A stretch of DNA of 64,000 nucleotides, taken from Pedobacter sp. BMA. Its GTDB lineage: Bacteria; Bacteroidota; Bacteroidia; Sphingobacteriales; Sphingobacteriaceae. Location: positions 186,001-250,000 of the forward strand of contig NZ_LECU01000002.1 in assembly GCF_001027745.1 (NCBI RefSeq). Direction: 5' to 3'. Both the position numbers and the translations under genes were made by a program. The notes under the pieces are model-generated. The model was not told the DNA's origin and did not search any database. It saw nothing but the letters and a program-made list of their open reading frames with translations. This document shows, piece by piece, positions 42,681 to 51,319 of the stretch (the first letter of the stretch is position 1; the number at the start of each line of letters is the position of its first letter).

Positions 42681-43622
42681 ATGGCAAGAGCCAACAAGTC
42701 CATCTATAGCGCTTTAGCGGCAAACCTCCTGATCGCAGTTACTAAATTCATTGCGGGAGCTTTTACCAATAGTTCATCCATGATTGCGGAAGGTATTCAC
42801 TCCACGGTTGACACCAGCAACCAGATTTTGCTGTTGTATGGTTTAAAACGAAGTGTTAAACCGCCCGATAAATACCGCCCATTTGGCTATGGTAAGGAAT
42901 TGTATTTCTGGTCATTTATCGTTTCCATTATGATTTTCGGTTTAGGCGGGGTAGTTTCTATCTCACAGGGGATCACGCATATGCGCCACCCGGAAAATCT
43001 GGTTAATCCAATATGGAATTATCTGGTGCTTGCCCTTTCATTTGTTTTCGAAGGCGTGTCGCTAATCATCGCCATCAGGGAATTTGATAAAACCCGAAAA
43101 GGCCTGCCCTGGTGGAAAGCCATTATTAAAAGTAAAGATCCTTCAGGTTTTCTGGTGTTATTTGAAGATGGGGCTGCTGTTTTAGGCCTCGTCATTGTAT
43201 TTGTTTTCATGGTATTAAGCCACAACCTCAATATGCCGGTTTTGGATGGGTTGGCTTCGGTTTTGGTCGGTACACTTTTAATTTTCGTATCTTTCATCCT
43301 GGCAAGAGAGAGCAGAAGCCTTTTAATGGGAGAAGGTTTAACACCCGAAACCCAGCAGAAACTGAAAGAGCTTGTACAGGCTGATCAGGATGTGATTGAA
43401 CTCAAAAGCTTGCTCTCTACCTATCAGTCCCCGCGTGAGGTGCTTCTGGTACTCATACTTACATTCCGAGCCGACCTCCGCACTGAAGAAATCACCACAG
43501 CGATCGACAGGTTAAGGGGTAAAATCAAACTCGAATATGACATTATCAAGTTCGTTATCATTCAGCCACAGTCGGTAAATGTTCCTGAAAAGGCAGAGTC
43601 GGGCGACATTTACCTGAAATAG
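42681..43622 (+). CDS. cation diffusion facilitator (CDF) metal transporter
   Basis: This 313-residue protein exports divalent metals such as zinc, cobalt, iron or manganese by proton exchange. Metal-site residues lie in helix 2 (AEGIHSTVDTSNQILLL, a HxxxD pattern). A second polar set in helix 5 (LFEDGAAVLGLVIVF) lacks the HxxxD of zinc-specific members, so specificity is unclear. The loop 'PPDKYRPFGYGKELYFWSFI' is the family signature. The C-terminal cytoplasmic ferredoxin-like domain is present (VIELKSLLSTYQSPREVLLV). It converges on the DUF3095 gene with a 10-base gap. Confidence 0.9.
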   Translation: MARANKSIYSALAANLLIAVTKFIAGAFTNSSSMIAEGIHSTVDTSNQILLLYGLKRSVKPPDKYRPFGYGKELYFWSFIVSIMIFGLGGVVSISQGITHMRHPENLVNPIWNYLVLALSFVFEGVSLIIAIREFDKTRKGLPWWKAIIKSKDPSGFLVLFEDGAAVLGLVIVFVFMVLSHNLNMPVLDGLASVLVGTLLIFVSFILARESRSLLMGEGLTPETQQKLKELVQADQDVIELKSLLSTYQSPREVLLVLILTFRADLRTEEITTAIDRLRGKIKLEYDIIKFVIIQPQSVNVPEKAESGDIYLK

Positions 43623-43632
43623 TACCTTTAAC

Positions 43633-44796
43633 TCAGATTACCCTACCTTCCCTTATTTTTTGCTTCAGTAAGGCCGCTGCACGTGTGTAGCCGCCATCAC
43701 TACCATCAACAAAATGAATATGATCATCCTCAAGGTCCCTTACATAACATGACATTACTGATTCTTTGCTTACGTACAAACCGTATAAAATTTCGTTCTT
43801 TTGCTCCAGAATATTTAAGGCAGTCTGAAGCCTTAAACGTTGTTCCTCTGAACCTGTGATTACCGTATTGATTCGTCCATCCATTACAAGCGTATCCGAC
43901 ATTTCAACAAGTTGTTTCAAATACTTCTTTCCGCTGTCTGTTCTAAAATAGATATAACCGTAAATATTTATAAACCAGGTTTTGATCAGTTCTAACCATT
44001 TAAGCTTGCCTATGCGGTGTCGCATTTCTCTACCTAAGTTATTGAAACTGGTTTTAAATATAAGTTTAGGAATACTAATGGGCTGTCTTTTTTCCGGGGT
44101 ACCATAAATCTGATCGATATGTTTGATCACTCTGCTAAAGGCTGACGCCTGGTCCCTTCCCTGTTTCGCAATAACAATTAAAGTCACTACTTCTTCCATA
44201 TTCTCAGGAGGTGCAATTTTGTCCCACCTGCATTGCATGCCAGTGAGATCAATGTCTTCGGCTCCATATTCCTTTGCAGCAAGCAGATAATCTTCTCCTT
44301 TAATCTGTTTCTCCGCGTACTCCAAACCATCCCCCAAAATTACAGGTATCACAAAATTATCAGAGGCGCTGAATCTACTGATACTTAAGCGATGTGCTTT
44401 GTCGTAAATCTCCTTAACTGAGATTACACCAACCCGTAGATCAAGATTAAAATTATTGAGTGTATTTGCCTTATATTGAGATAAACCTTTCAATGCTTTA
44501 TCAACTATAGCATCGGGTACCAAAAAGGTTGCACCATCGCCGCCAAAGAAAAATGGTATGGAAATATTCGCTTTGAAAGCAATGTTTAAGACTGTGACCA
44601 TACTACCTGTGGCAATTAAATTGACCGTTTCATGCAAACCTGAATTAACAGCTATCGTTGAGCTTTTAATATCAGTAATAATCACATGCCAATCTGCAGG
44701 GATATCATTAAACAGTTGCTTCCTAAGCAATAATTCATGCAAAGGCAATTTACTAATGTGTAGATTCGAATAAAAGTGTTCTGTATGAGCTTTCAT
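43633..44796 (-). CDS. DUF3095 family protein, class III cyclase-like N-terminal half
   Basis: This 387-residue cytoplasmic protein belongs to DUF3095, a family of unproven function. Its N-terminal half resembles class III nucleotidyl cyclases: 'WHVIITDIKSSTIAVNSG' parallels the metal-binding (F/T)xDIxxST start of those enzymes, 'FFFGGDGATFLVPDA' parallels the GD loop, and 'NNFNLDLRVGVISV' parallels the following beta strand. The C-terminal half is unique to the family, with a basic segment near 'GREMRHRIGKLKWLELIKTW'. Whether it makes a cyclic nucleotide is unknown. It is a single gene, divergent from the siderophore receptor gene. Confidence 0.85.
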   Translation of the reverse strand: MKAHTEHFYSNLHISKLPLHELLLRKQLFNDIPADWHVIITDIKSSTIAVNSGLHETVNLIATGSMVTVLNIAFKANISIPFFFGGDGATFLVPDAIVDKALKGLSQYKANTLNNFNLDLRVGVISVKEIYDKAHRLSISRFSASDNFVIPVILGDGLEYAEKQIKGEDYLLAAKEYGAEDIDLTGMQCRWDKIAPPENMEEVVTLIVIAKQGRDQASAFSRVIKHIDQIYGTPEKRQPISIPKLIFKTSFNNLGREMRHRIGKLKWLELIKTWFINIYGYIYFRTDSGKKYLKQLVEMSDTLVMDGRINTVITGSEEQRLRLQTALNILEQKNEILYGLYVSKESVMSCYVRDLEDDHIHFVDGSDGGYTRAAALLKQKIREGRVI

Positions 44797-44892
44797 CTAT
44801 TATAGATTATAACAATATACGAAGTGAATTGATTAAAGTATCTATAATAACTGCCATTACATTAAAGCTTATTTAGAATTAATAAAAATAAT

Positions 44893-44924
44893 TTTGCTAA
44901 TACGGTTTTAATGTCATTCCTTTG
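44893..44924 (+). promoter_or_regulatory. candidate promoter of the TonB receptor gene
   Basis: TTTG (44893-44896) and TTCCTTTG (44917-44924, 7/8 match to TAnnTTTG) are 20 bases apart, and the start codon lies 28 bases further on. No Fur-like palindrome was recognised. Confidence 0.5.
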
Positions 44925-44952
44925 CGCCAACTAAGAATTAATCTAAATAATT

Positions 44953-47361
44953 ATGTACAAAAAAATTACCCATTTTTTTTCTGTGCTGGCTGTCGCAATG
45001 TTATTTACCGCTTCCGCTCTTGCACAATCCAAATATGGTTCGGTGTCCGGATCAATCAAAACCAGTGATGGAAGCCCTGCTCCTTTTGTGAGTGTAGGTT
45101 TAAAAAACACAAACAAAACTTCCCAAACAGATGAAAAGGGTAATTTTACAATTAAAAATATCAATCCTGGTGATTATACTATCAAAATCTCAGCTATCGG
45201 TTTGTCTGTCCAGGAAAAGCAGGTCAATATTACTGCCGGTCAGGTAGCTCAGGTTAGCTTCACAACTGTCGAATCTTTGTCTCAGTTAGATGAAGTTGCC
45301 GTTAATGGGTACAGAACACCTAATAAGAAGCCTGTTACCTTGGGCAAGATTGCTATTGCACCAAAAGATTTACCCCAATCTGTTCAGATCGTGAACAGTC
45401 AGATAATCACTGACCAGCAAGCATTACGGTTAAGTGACGTTCTGGCAAATGTAAATGGAGTGGCGTATTCCGAAAATCGTGGAGGCGTAAGTGGCGAAAC
45501 ATTTGTTGCACGTGGCTACAGTCTTGGAGGAAATAATCTACTAAAGAATGGAGCGCGTACGTCTTCAGGTGGAACACCAGAGGTAAGCACTTTAGAGTCT
45601 GTTGAAGTATTGAAGGGAAGTTCCGCATTGTTGTATGGTGGAGTTACCGGCGGAGCGATTATTAATATGATTACTAAAAAACCAAAATTCGAATATGGTG
45701 GTGAAGTATCAATGCGTGTAGGCAGCTATGATCTGTATAAGCCAACAATCGATTTTTATGGACCCGTTTCTAAGAAACTGGCATTTCGTGTGATTGGAAC
45801 TTACGAAAATGCCAAAAGCTACAGAGATGATGTAAAAACTAAAAGATTTTATATCAATCCTTCATTATTATACAAAATTAGTGATAATACCGACTTCTTG
45901 CTTCAAGGAGATTACTTAAAAAGCGATTTCACACCAGATTTCGGGATTGGAACAGTAGCCAATGCTATCCCGGATATTAGCAGAAAAGCTTACCTTAACG
46001 CGCCATGGGCATATAACAAAACCAATACTGCAACAACGCAACTAAATTTTAATCATAAGTTCAATGAGAATTGGAAGTTAAATGTAGTTGGTTCGTTTCA
46101 ATCTTACAATAGAAATTATTTCAGCGCAGAACGGCCTTTCGCAACTACTGCAAACGGAATAGCGGCCAGGAATGTAACTCGATCGAAATCCAAAGAATTT
46201 ACATATAACGAACAGGTAAACTTAAATGGTAAATTCACAACTGTTGGTATATCACATACCCTTTTAGTAGGTGCAGATGCTGATCAGTCGAGATCGACGT
46301 CTGCAGCTAATTGGACTTACAACGGAGCAACTGCCTTTAATTATGGCAATTTCAACATCCTCGACCCATCTACGTATTATGGATCTGGCTTAGAACCCAA
46401 TGCTGTATCTGCTGCATCTACTTTTGCACCAATTTTTAGAATGGGCGCATTTGTTCAGGATTTGGTAAGCATAACTGAAAAATTTAAAATTCTCGCAGGT
46501 GTTCGATGGACATTTCAAAAAACACCGTCAACGCAAACAACCGCCGCTGCTACTGGCATAACAACAGCAAGTACTACTGTAGATAAAATTGATAAGGCAT
46601 TTTCTCCAAAGTTTGGTTTAGTTTATGAACCATTGAAAAGCACATCTGTATATGTAAGTTATGCGAATAACTTTACATCTAACTCTGGGACGGATATTTA
46701 TCTCGCGCCAATGAGACCTTCGATTATTGATCAATATGAAGCTGGTATTAAAAATGACTTTCTTGAAGGAAAACTTACAGCTAATGTTACTGTTTACAGA
46801 ATCCTAAATAGCAACTTCGCTCAAACAGCATTATTCAAGCAAGATGGGACTGCCAATGCGGATGCTACTATAAAAGAATTTACTGGGAAAACAGCCAGTG
46901 ACGGCGTTGAGCTTGACTTAAGCGGAACAATTACAGCAGGCTTAAACTTCCTAGCCGGCTACAGTTACAACTATTACCGTTATTTAAGCACATTACCAGG
47001 TACTGGTATTATTGAAGGAGACAGAGTAGTTGGAACAGTAAAAAATAAAGCAAATGCAACGGTTTTCTATACCATTCAAAATGGGGTGGTAAAAGGCTTA
47101 AAATTAGGTGCTACAGCAATTTACACAGGCGACCGCTTTGGTGGTAGGAACCAGAACAAAAATGGAACAACCACCGGCCTCATTCCTTTGACTCCATTTA
47201 CAACCTTGGATATTAGTGCGGGTTATACCTGGAAAAGATTATCACTGCTTGCAAAAATATCAAATCTTACGAATGAATTGAATTACTATGTTCACGAAAA
47301 CTACAGCGTGAACCCCATTCCCCCTCGTCAGTTCGTAACCACATTATCGTATAAGTTCTAA
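44953..47361 (+). CDS. TonB-dependent siderophore-type receptor
   Basis: This 802-residue outer membrane importer has a signal peptide (FSVLAVAMLFTASALAQ). A carboxypeptidase-like domain (about 30-115; 'GSVSGSIKTSDGSPAPFVSV') precedes a plug with 'DLPQSVQIVNSQIITDQQAL', 'FVARGYSLGGNNLLKNGART' and 'EVLKGSSALLYGGVTGGAII', the siderophore-receptor style. A 22-strand barrel follows, ending 'QFVTTLSYKF'. Such receptors import ferric siderophores. No other iron gene adjoins, so the ligand is unknown. It forms a single-gene unit with its own promoter and terminator. Confidence 0.93.
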   Translation: MYKKITHFFSVLAVAMLFTASALAQSKYGSVSGSIKTSDGSPAPFVSVGLKNTNKTSQTDEKGNFTIKNINPGDYTIKISAIGLSVQEKQVNITAGQVAQVSFTTVESLSQLDEVAVNGYRTPNKKPVTLGKIAIAPKDLPQSVQIVNSQIITDQQALRLSDVLANVNGVAYSENRGGVSGETFVARGYSLGGNNLLKNGARTSSGGTPEVSTLESVEVLKGSSALLYGGVTGGAIINMITKKPKFEYGGEVSMRVGSYDLYKPTIDFYGPVSKKLAFRVIGTYENAKSYRDDVKTKRFYINPSLLYKISDNTDFLLQGDYLKSDFTPDFGIGTVANAIPDISRKAYLNAPWAYNKTNTATTQLNFNHKFNENWKLNVVGSFQSYNRNYFSAERPFATTANGIAARNVTRSKSKEFTYNEQVNLNGKFTTVGISHTLLVGADADQSRSTSAANWTYNGATAFNYGNFNILDPSTYYGSGLEPNAVSAASTFAPIFRMGAFVQDLVSITEKFKILAGVRWTFQKTPSTQTTAAATGITTASTTVDKIDKAFSPKFGLVYEPLKSTSVYVSYANNFTSNSGTDIYLAPMRPSIIDQYEAGIKNDFLEGKLTANVTVYRILNSNFAQTALFKQDGTANADATIKEFTGKTASDGVELDLSGTITAGLNFLAGYSYNYYRYLSTLPGTGIIEGDRVVGTVKNKANATVFYTIQNGVVKGLKLGATAIYTGDRFGGRNQNKNGTTTGLIPLTPFTTLDISAGYTWKRLSLLAKISNLTNELNYYVHENYSVNPIPPRQFVTTLSYKF

Positions 47362-47378
47362 GTACACTCTCAAAAACG

Positions 47379-47413
47379 AAAGCCCGGAATCAGCAATGAT
47401 TTCGGGCTTTTTT
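47379..47413 (+). terminator. intrinsic terminator of the TonB receptor gene
   Basis: Arms AAAGCCCGGAATCA (47379-47392) and TGATTTCGGGCTTT (47397-47410) pair at 13 of 14 positions around GCAA and run into further T residues. It may also serve the convergent small gene. Confidence 0.92.
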
Positions 47414-47424
47414 GTAAGTACAAC

Positions 47425-47622
47425 TTACGCAATGATAAAAATGGTTCCTGATTTCCCCAGGTAGAAATAATAATGCGATTCCCTTGGATAGTCAACCTTT
47501 TCAATATTGTTGACCTTGCCGGATCTGCCATACTCATCCGCTACAAAGTCGCCAACTTTAATATTTTCCAATAGCATCCGGTTGGCCGAAGATCTTTTAA
47601 TTAGTTTAGCATGTTTTTCCAT
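47425..47622 (-). CDS. small protein of 65 residues, uncertain
   Basis: This short frame is a possible gene. The middle 'LLENIKVGDFVADEYGRSGK' looks like a small beta-barrel start seen in other folded proteins, and the tail 'YYFYLGKSGTIFIIA' is strand-like. Translation could start at the first Met or at the Met before LLENIKVGDF, 15 residues later. It ends 12 bases from the receptor gene's terminator and is followed upstream by a separate small gene. No family was recognised. Confidence 0.45.
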   Translation of the reverse strand: MEKHAKLIKRSSANRMLLENIKVGDFVADEYGRSGKVNNIEKVDYPRESHYYFYLGKSGTIFIIA

Positions 47623-47725
47623 GAGATATGCGTTTAGAAACTTATTTACGCATTCTCAAATCTTTCGGTTTCAGGTAACTGCAGAATACTTAAAACTAAG
47701 TATTAATAAAAGTCAAATTCCTGAT

Positions 47726-48046
47726 TTAGAAATGAACCATTTCGTAAATACGCCTCATGTACAGCGCCTCATCTACTTTATGAAAAAACTCTTCCCATTC
47801 ATATCTGGTAAACACTAAACTGATATCCGGTAATGGTGTAGAAAGAATCACCACCTCTTTCCCGTCTGGTCTGTTTTCGAGATAATCGTCGAAGCTTAAC
47901 TTTTTGGTAGATTGATAAAAAACCTCAAACTGGTCAAAAGAAAAATTCATAAGCACACCGGCACGCCAGATATTCAGAACTTTACAATTGTTGCACTGGG
48001 CAATGGTGATATTATCATTTTGGCTAAGTACTGTGGTTTGGCACAT
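47726..48046 (-). CDS. DUF6686-like small cysteine-bearing protein
   Basis: From the ATG at 48046 (106 residues) the protein opens MCQTTVLSQNDNITIAQCNN with a C...C-x-x-C arrangement (QCNNCKVLNIWRAGVLMNFS) that I associate with DUF6686, a family of unknown function in Bacteroidota. The later 'RPDGKEVVILSTPLPDISLV' and 'FTRYEWEEFFHKVDEALYM' fit its usual end. A 14-residue upstream extension is hydrophobic but less likely. The three cysteines could hold a metal. No function is known. Confidence 0.65.
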   Translation of the reverse strand: MCQTTVLSQNDNITIAQCNNCKVLNIWRAGVLMNFSFDQFEVFYQSTKKLSFDDYLENRPDGKEVVILSTPLPDISLVFTRYEWEEFFHKVDEALYMRRIYEMVHF

Positions 48047-48125
48047 AAGTGATGATTTTGCAATTAAACAGATTAAAGCAAATATCATACTATTTAGAAT
48101 AATTCCAAATAATTATCTAAACATT

Positions 48126-48155
48126 TATAAAAAAAACCGGATGATGAGTCCGGCT
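48126..48155 (-). terminator. intrinsic terminator
   Basis: On the minus strand CCGGA/TCCGG arms (48137-48141, 48149-48153) with a 7-base loop lead into a run of T (48136-48130 as A on the plus strand). It closes the ligD-Dabb transcript. Confidence 0.8.
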
Positions 48156-48161
48156 TAAGTT

Positions 48162-48458
48162 TTAATGTGCATCGTAAATAATTACGTTTTCGAAGTACTG
48201 TTTAAATTCATCCAGAAATGCTTTATGTAATGGATGTACCTGATACACATCATGAGCAGCAAGATCTTCAAAAATTAGAATCAAACTAAAGGTATATGTA
48301 GTATCTACAACTGCGCGTTCTATAGGTGCAGGTGTTCCGATATGGAACGTTTTAACAACTTCAATGTCTTCCAGGGTCTGTAAGCTAGCACGAAAAGCTG
48401 CTTTCTGTTCTTCAGTGATATCGGCTTTAAGCCAGAATAATACGTGGTGAGCTATCAT
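48162..48458 (-). CDS. Dabb (stress-responsive alpha/beta barrel) domain protein
   Basis: This 98-residue protein starts at the ATG at 48458 with MIAHHVLFWLKADITEEQKA, the typical Dabb opening. It then runs through 'FHIGTPAPIERAVVDTTYTF' and 'HDVYQVHPLHKAFLDEFKQY'. Dabb proteins are ferredoxin-like dimers. Some are stress-induced and others catalyse polyketide or terpenoid cyclisations, so the role here is unknown. An 11-residue upstream extension is discarded as unconserved. It lies 47 bases after ligD on the same strand and shares its terminator. Confidence 0.85.
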   Translation of the reverse strand: MIAHHVLFWLKADITEEQKAAFRASLQTLEDIEVVKTFHIGTPAPIERAVVDTTYTFSLILIFEDLAAHDVYQVHPLHKAFLDEFKQYFENVIIYDAH

Positions 48459-48505
48459 AATATATTTTTTTGCCAAAGATAATGAAAGCAAACATTCGAA
48501 CCTCC

Positions 48506-51196
48506 CTAACCGAATACTGTTTTTGCTTTATTGATGGCTTTTTTTAAATCTATTCCTTTTCCTAGAACTCCTTTAAATAAATCACCCTCAGCTTTCAAAC
48601 GTTCGAGCGTATTGACGATATTAAAATCTTTCATTTTTAATCCGGGTTTCACTTCATCCCAATGTAACGGCATAGAAACTGTAGCCCCTTCTTTTGGTCT
48701 AAGGGAATATGGGCCTGCAATGGTTGCTCCAGGTCTGTTTTGAAGAAAATCCAGATACATTTTACCTTTACGTGCAGAAATCATCCGCTCTAATGAAGTA
48801 AAAGATGGAATTTGCTGGTGTACCAGATTTACAATAATCTTCGCGAACATCTGGCTTTGTTCGTAGGTATACTTCGCATCAAGTGGAATATAAATATGCA
48901 TTCCGGTTGAGCCCGAAGTTTTACAAAAGCCCGGAACTTCAATGGCATCCAGAATCTTTTTCGTTTCCAGAGCTGCCGTAATTACCTGGTCAAAGGTATG
49001 CTTATCCGGGTCCAGATCAATTACACAATAATCAGGATGATCAGGACTTTGAATTCTGCTGAACCAGGGATTCATTTCAATACAACCTAAACTGGCCATC
49101 CAAAGTAATGAAGCTTCATCCGTACCAACCAGATACTCTTTCTTTTCACCCTCACCGTTTTCATAGGGAAAGGTTTTAGCCCAGTCCGGAGCTTTACCTT
49201 TAACGTCTTTTTGATAAAAACTTTTTCCGTGAATTCCGCTCGGAAAACGGTTCAAAGACTGTGGCCTGTCCTTTAGATAAGGTAATATATAATCCGACAC
49301 CTGGTAGTAATAGTTAAACATATCCCGTTTCGTCACCTTGTCCCCTGGCCAGTAAACTTTACTCAGGTGCGTAAACTTTAGCTCATGTCCCTTCACTTTT
49401 CTAACCTGCGTTTCATCCTTTGGGTTTAAAAGTGTTTTTCCCCCTTTTTCCTTTGGTGGTTTTATCGCCGAATCGTGTTTTGCATCTACCTCATTCATGA
49501 TCTGGCCTACAGGAACTTCTTTCTCTCTAACTACATCTTTTGCCGCTTTATCGGTACGCATACCTTTAAAAGATGGATGCCTGAATACGCCATCTTCGGT
49601 AACTTCAGTAAACGCGACTTCGCATACCAGCTGAGGCTTCAGCCATGTTGCTTTTGCATTTGGAGGGTTAGGTCTAAAACGAGATGGTTTATTTACATCA
49701 GGCAATTCACTGAAAGGCAACTTTTCAGTTTCCAGCGGCTTAAACAGTTTCATCATTTCCTTTTGATCGGCATCTGAAAAGCCAGTTCCTACCTTGCCTA
49801 CATAACTCAGATTCTTTTGATCATATACGCCTAATAATAGAGAACTAAAGGTTTTAGGACTATCTGCATTGGTAGTATACCCCGCAATAACCACCTCCTG
49901 ACGCTTACTCACTTTAATTTTAAGCCAGTCCTTCGATCTGCGGTCTGCAACATAAGTACTGCTTGTTTTTTTAGCAATAATTCCTTCTAAACCCATTTTT
50001 TCTGCTGCAGCAAAAAACTCTACTCCACTGGCCTTGAAAACCTGGCCCAGTCTGATCTGGTCACTGTCTAAGGGCAGTATATCCTTCAATATTGCCTGCC
50101 GCTCTATCAATGTTAAACCCATTAGGTTCTTACCTTCGTACCAAAGCAAATCGAAAACATAATACACCAGTTCACCATCTGCTTCACTTCGCCAGTTCTG
50201 CAGCGCACCAAAGTCCGATACGCCATTTTTTTTCAACACCAGAATCTCGCCGTCGATAACTGCATTAATTTCCCATTTGGCGAGTAAATCATGAATCGGG
50301 TAAAATTTATCGTCAAACGATTTGTTGTTGCGGGATAGTAGTGAAACTTTTCCTTTCTCTATAAAAGACAATGCCCTGTAACCGTCCCATTTTACTTCAT
50401 ATTGCCATTCATCATCATCAAATGGCGCATCAACCAATGTGGCTAGCATAGGTTTTATCCCGGTAGGTATGGATGATTTAGGGGCATCCTTTAGTATTTT
50501 CTTTGTATTAAGATCATCTTTATTTATGCTTGCCGGCTTCTTCTTTGCAGCACTTTTTCGGGGCTCTGCTGGCTTTTCTTTGATCTCCTGTTCTTTGCCG
50601 TCTTTCCATACCTTCTCTGATGACTTCGCCATGGTTTCTATTGTCTTTCCCGAAAGTACAGATTCACCCTTCTTAGTGATGTCCTTAACCGAGGCGTAAT
50701 CGTCTTTATGTTTAATTAACAGCCACCCATTTTCCCCCATTCCATGCGTTTTAACCAGGGCAAACTCGCCCTCCAGTTTCTTACCATGAAGCTTAATTTT
50801 TACTGATCCCTCTGCCAGCTGTTTCAAGAGGTGTTTCTCCTGCGCCTTTTTACCTTTGATTGCCTCAATGGGCTCATAGGTTCCTTCATCCCAAACAATT
50901 ACAGTCCCGCCGCCATACTCCCCTTTAGGGATTAATCCTTCAAAGTTTCGGTAATCAAACGGATGATCTTCAACCATCATCGCCAAACGCTTATTCTTAG
51001 GATCGGTAGAAGGGCCTTTTGGAACAGCCCAACTCTTTAAAACCCCGTCCATTTCCAGCCTGAAGTCATAATGTAGTCTGCTGGCGTCATGTTTCTGAAT
51101 TACAAAAAGTAACTTGTTTTTATCTTTACTTTTTCCCGCTTCAGGCTCCGATGTTTTGGAGAAATCCCTTTTGGTTTTATATTTTTCAAGACTCAT
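48506..51196 (-). CDS. ligD: multifunctional ATP-dependent DNA ligase LigD
   Basis: LigD repairs double-strand breaks by end joining. The 896 residues hold three domains in order. The 3'-phosphoesterase comes first (about 1-200; 'QKHDASRLHYDFRLEMDGVL', 'DHPFDY', 'GGGTVIVWDEGTYEP'). The ATP-dependent ligase follows (about 240-530; adenylated Lys269 in EVKWDGYR). The primase-like polymerase is last (about 600-890; 'VIDLDPDKH' with catalytic aspartates, 'KTSGSTGMHIYIPL'). This PE-LIG-POL order is normal for non-mycobacterial LigD. Ku, its usual partner, is not in the window. The next gene on the strand is the Dabb protein. Confidence 0.95.
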   Translation of the reverse strand: MSLEKYKTKRDFSKTSEPEAGKSKDKNKLLFVIQKHDASRLHYDFRLEMDGVLKSWAVPKGPSTDPKNKRLAMMVEDHPFDYRNFEGLIPKGEYGGGTVIVWDEGTYEPIEAIKGKKAQEKHLLKQLAEGSVKIKLHGKKLEGEFALVKTHGMGENGWLLIKHKDDYASVKDITKKGESVLSGKTIETMAKSSEKVWKDGKEQEIKEKPAEPRKSAAKKKPASINKDDLNTKKILKDAPKSSIPTGIKPMLATLVDAPFDDDEWQYEVKWDGYRALSFIEKGKVSLLSRNNKSFDDKFYPIHDLLAKWEINAVIDGEILVLKKNGVSDFGALQNWRSEADGELVYYVFDLLWYEGKNLMGLTLIERQAILKDILPLDSDQIRLGQVFKASGVEFFAAAEKMGLEGIIAKKTSSTYVADRRSKDWLKIKVSKRQEVVIAGYTTNADSPKTFSSLLLGVYDQKNLSYVGKVGTGFSDADQKEMMKLFKPLETEKLPFSELPDVNKPSRFRPNPPNAKATWLKPQLVCEVAFTEVTEDGVFRHPSFKGMRTDKAAKDVVREKEVPVGQIMNEVDAKHDSAIKPPKEKGGKTLLNPKDETQVRKVKGHELKFTHLSKVYWPGDKVTKRDMFNYYYQVSDYILPYLKDRPQSLNRFPSGIHGKSFYQKDVKGKAPDWAKTFPYENGEGEKKEYLVGTDEASLLWMASLGCIEMNPWFSRIQSPDHPDYCVIDLDPDKHTFDQVITAALETKKILDAIEVPGFCKTSGSTGMHIYIPLDAKYTYEQSQMFAKIIVNLVHQQIPSFTSLERMISARKGKMYLDFLQNRPGATIAGPYSLRPKEGATVSMPLHWDEVKPGLKMKDFNIVNTLERLKAEGDLFKGVLGKGIDLKKAINKAKTVFG

Positions 51197-51255
51197 CTGT
51201 TCTGTTTTTAGTCCCTGATATTAATCACAATACGGGTAAAACAGGACCTGAACAA

Positions 51256-51298
51256 AAAAGGTTTTAACACCTGCTATCGACACAGACATTAAAACCTT
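51256..51298 (-). terminator. intrinsic terminator of the GT87-like gene
   Basis: Perfect arms AAGGTTTTAA (51258-51267) and TTAAAACCTT (51289-51298) have a 21-base loop and, on the minus strand, a T-run after the stem. It lies between the GT87-like gene and ligD. Confidence 0.8.
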
Positions 51299-51319
51299 CA
51301 AAAAAATAAATGATTTAAA

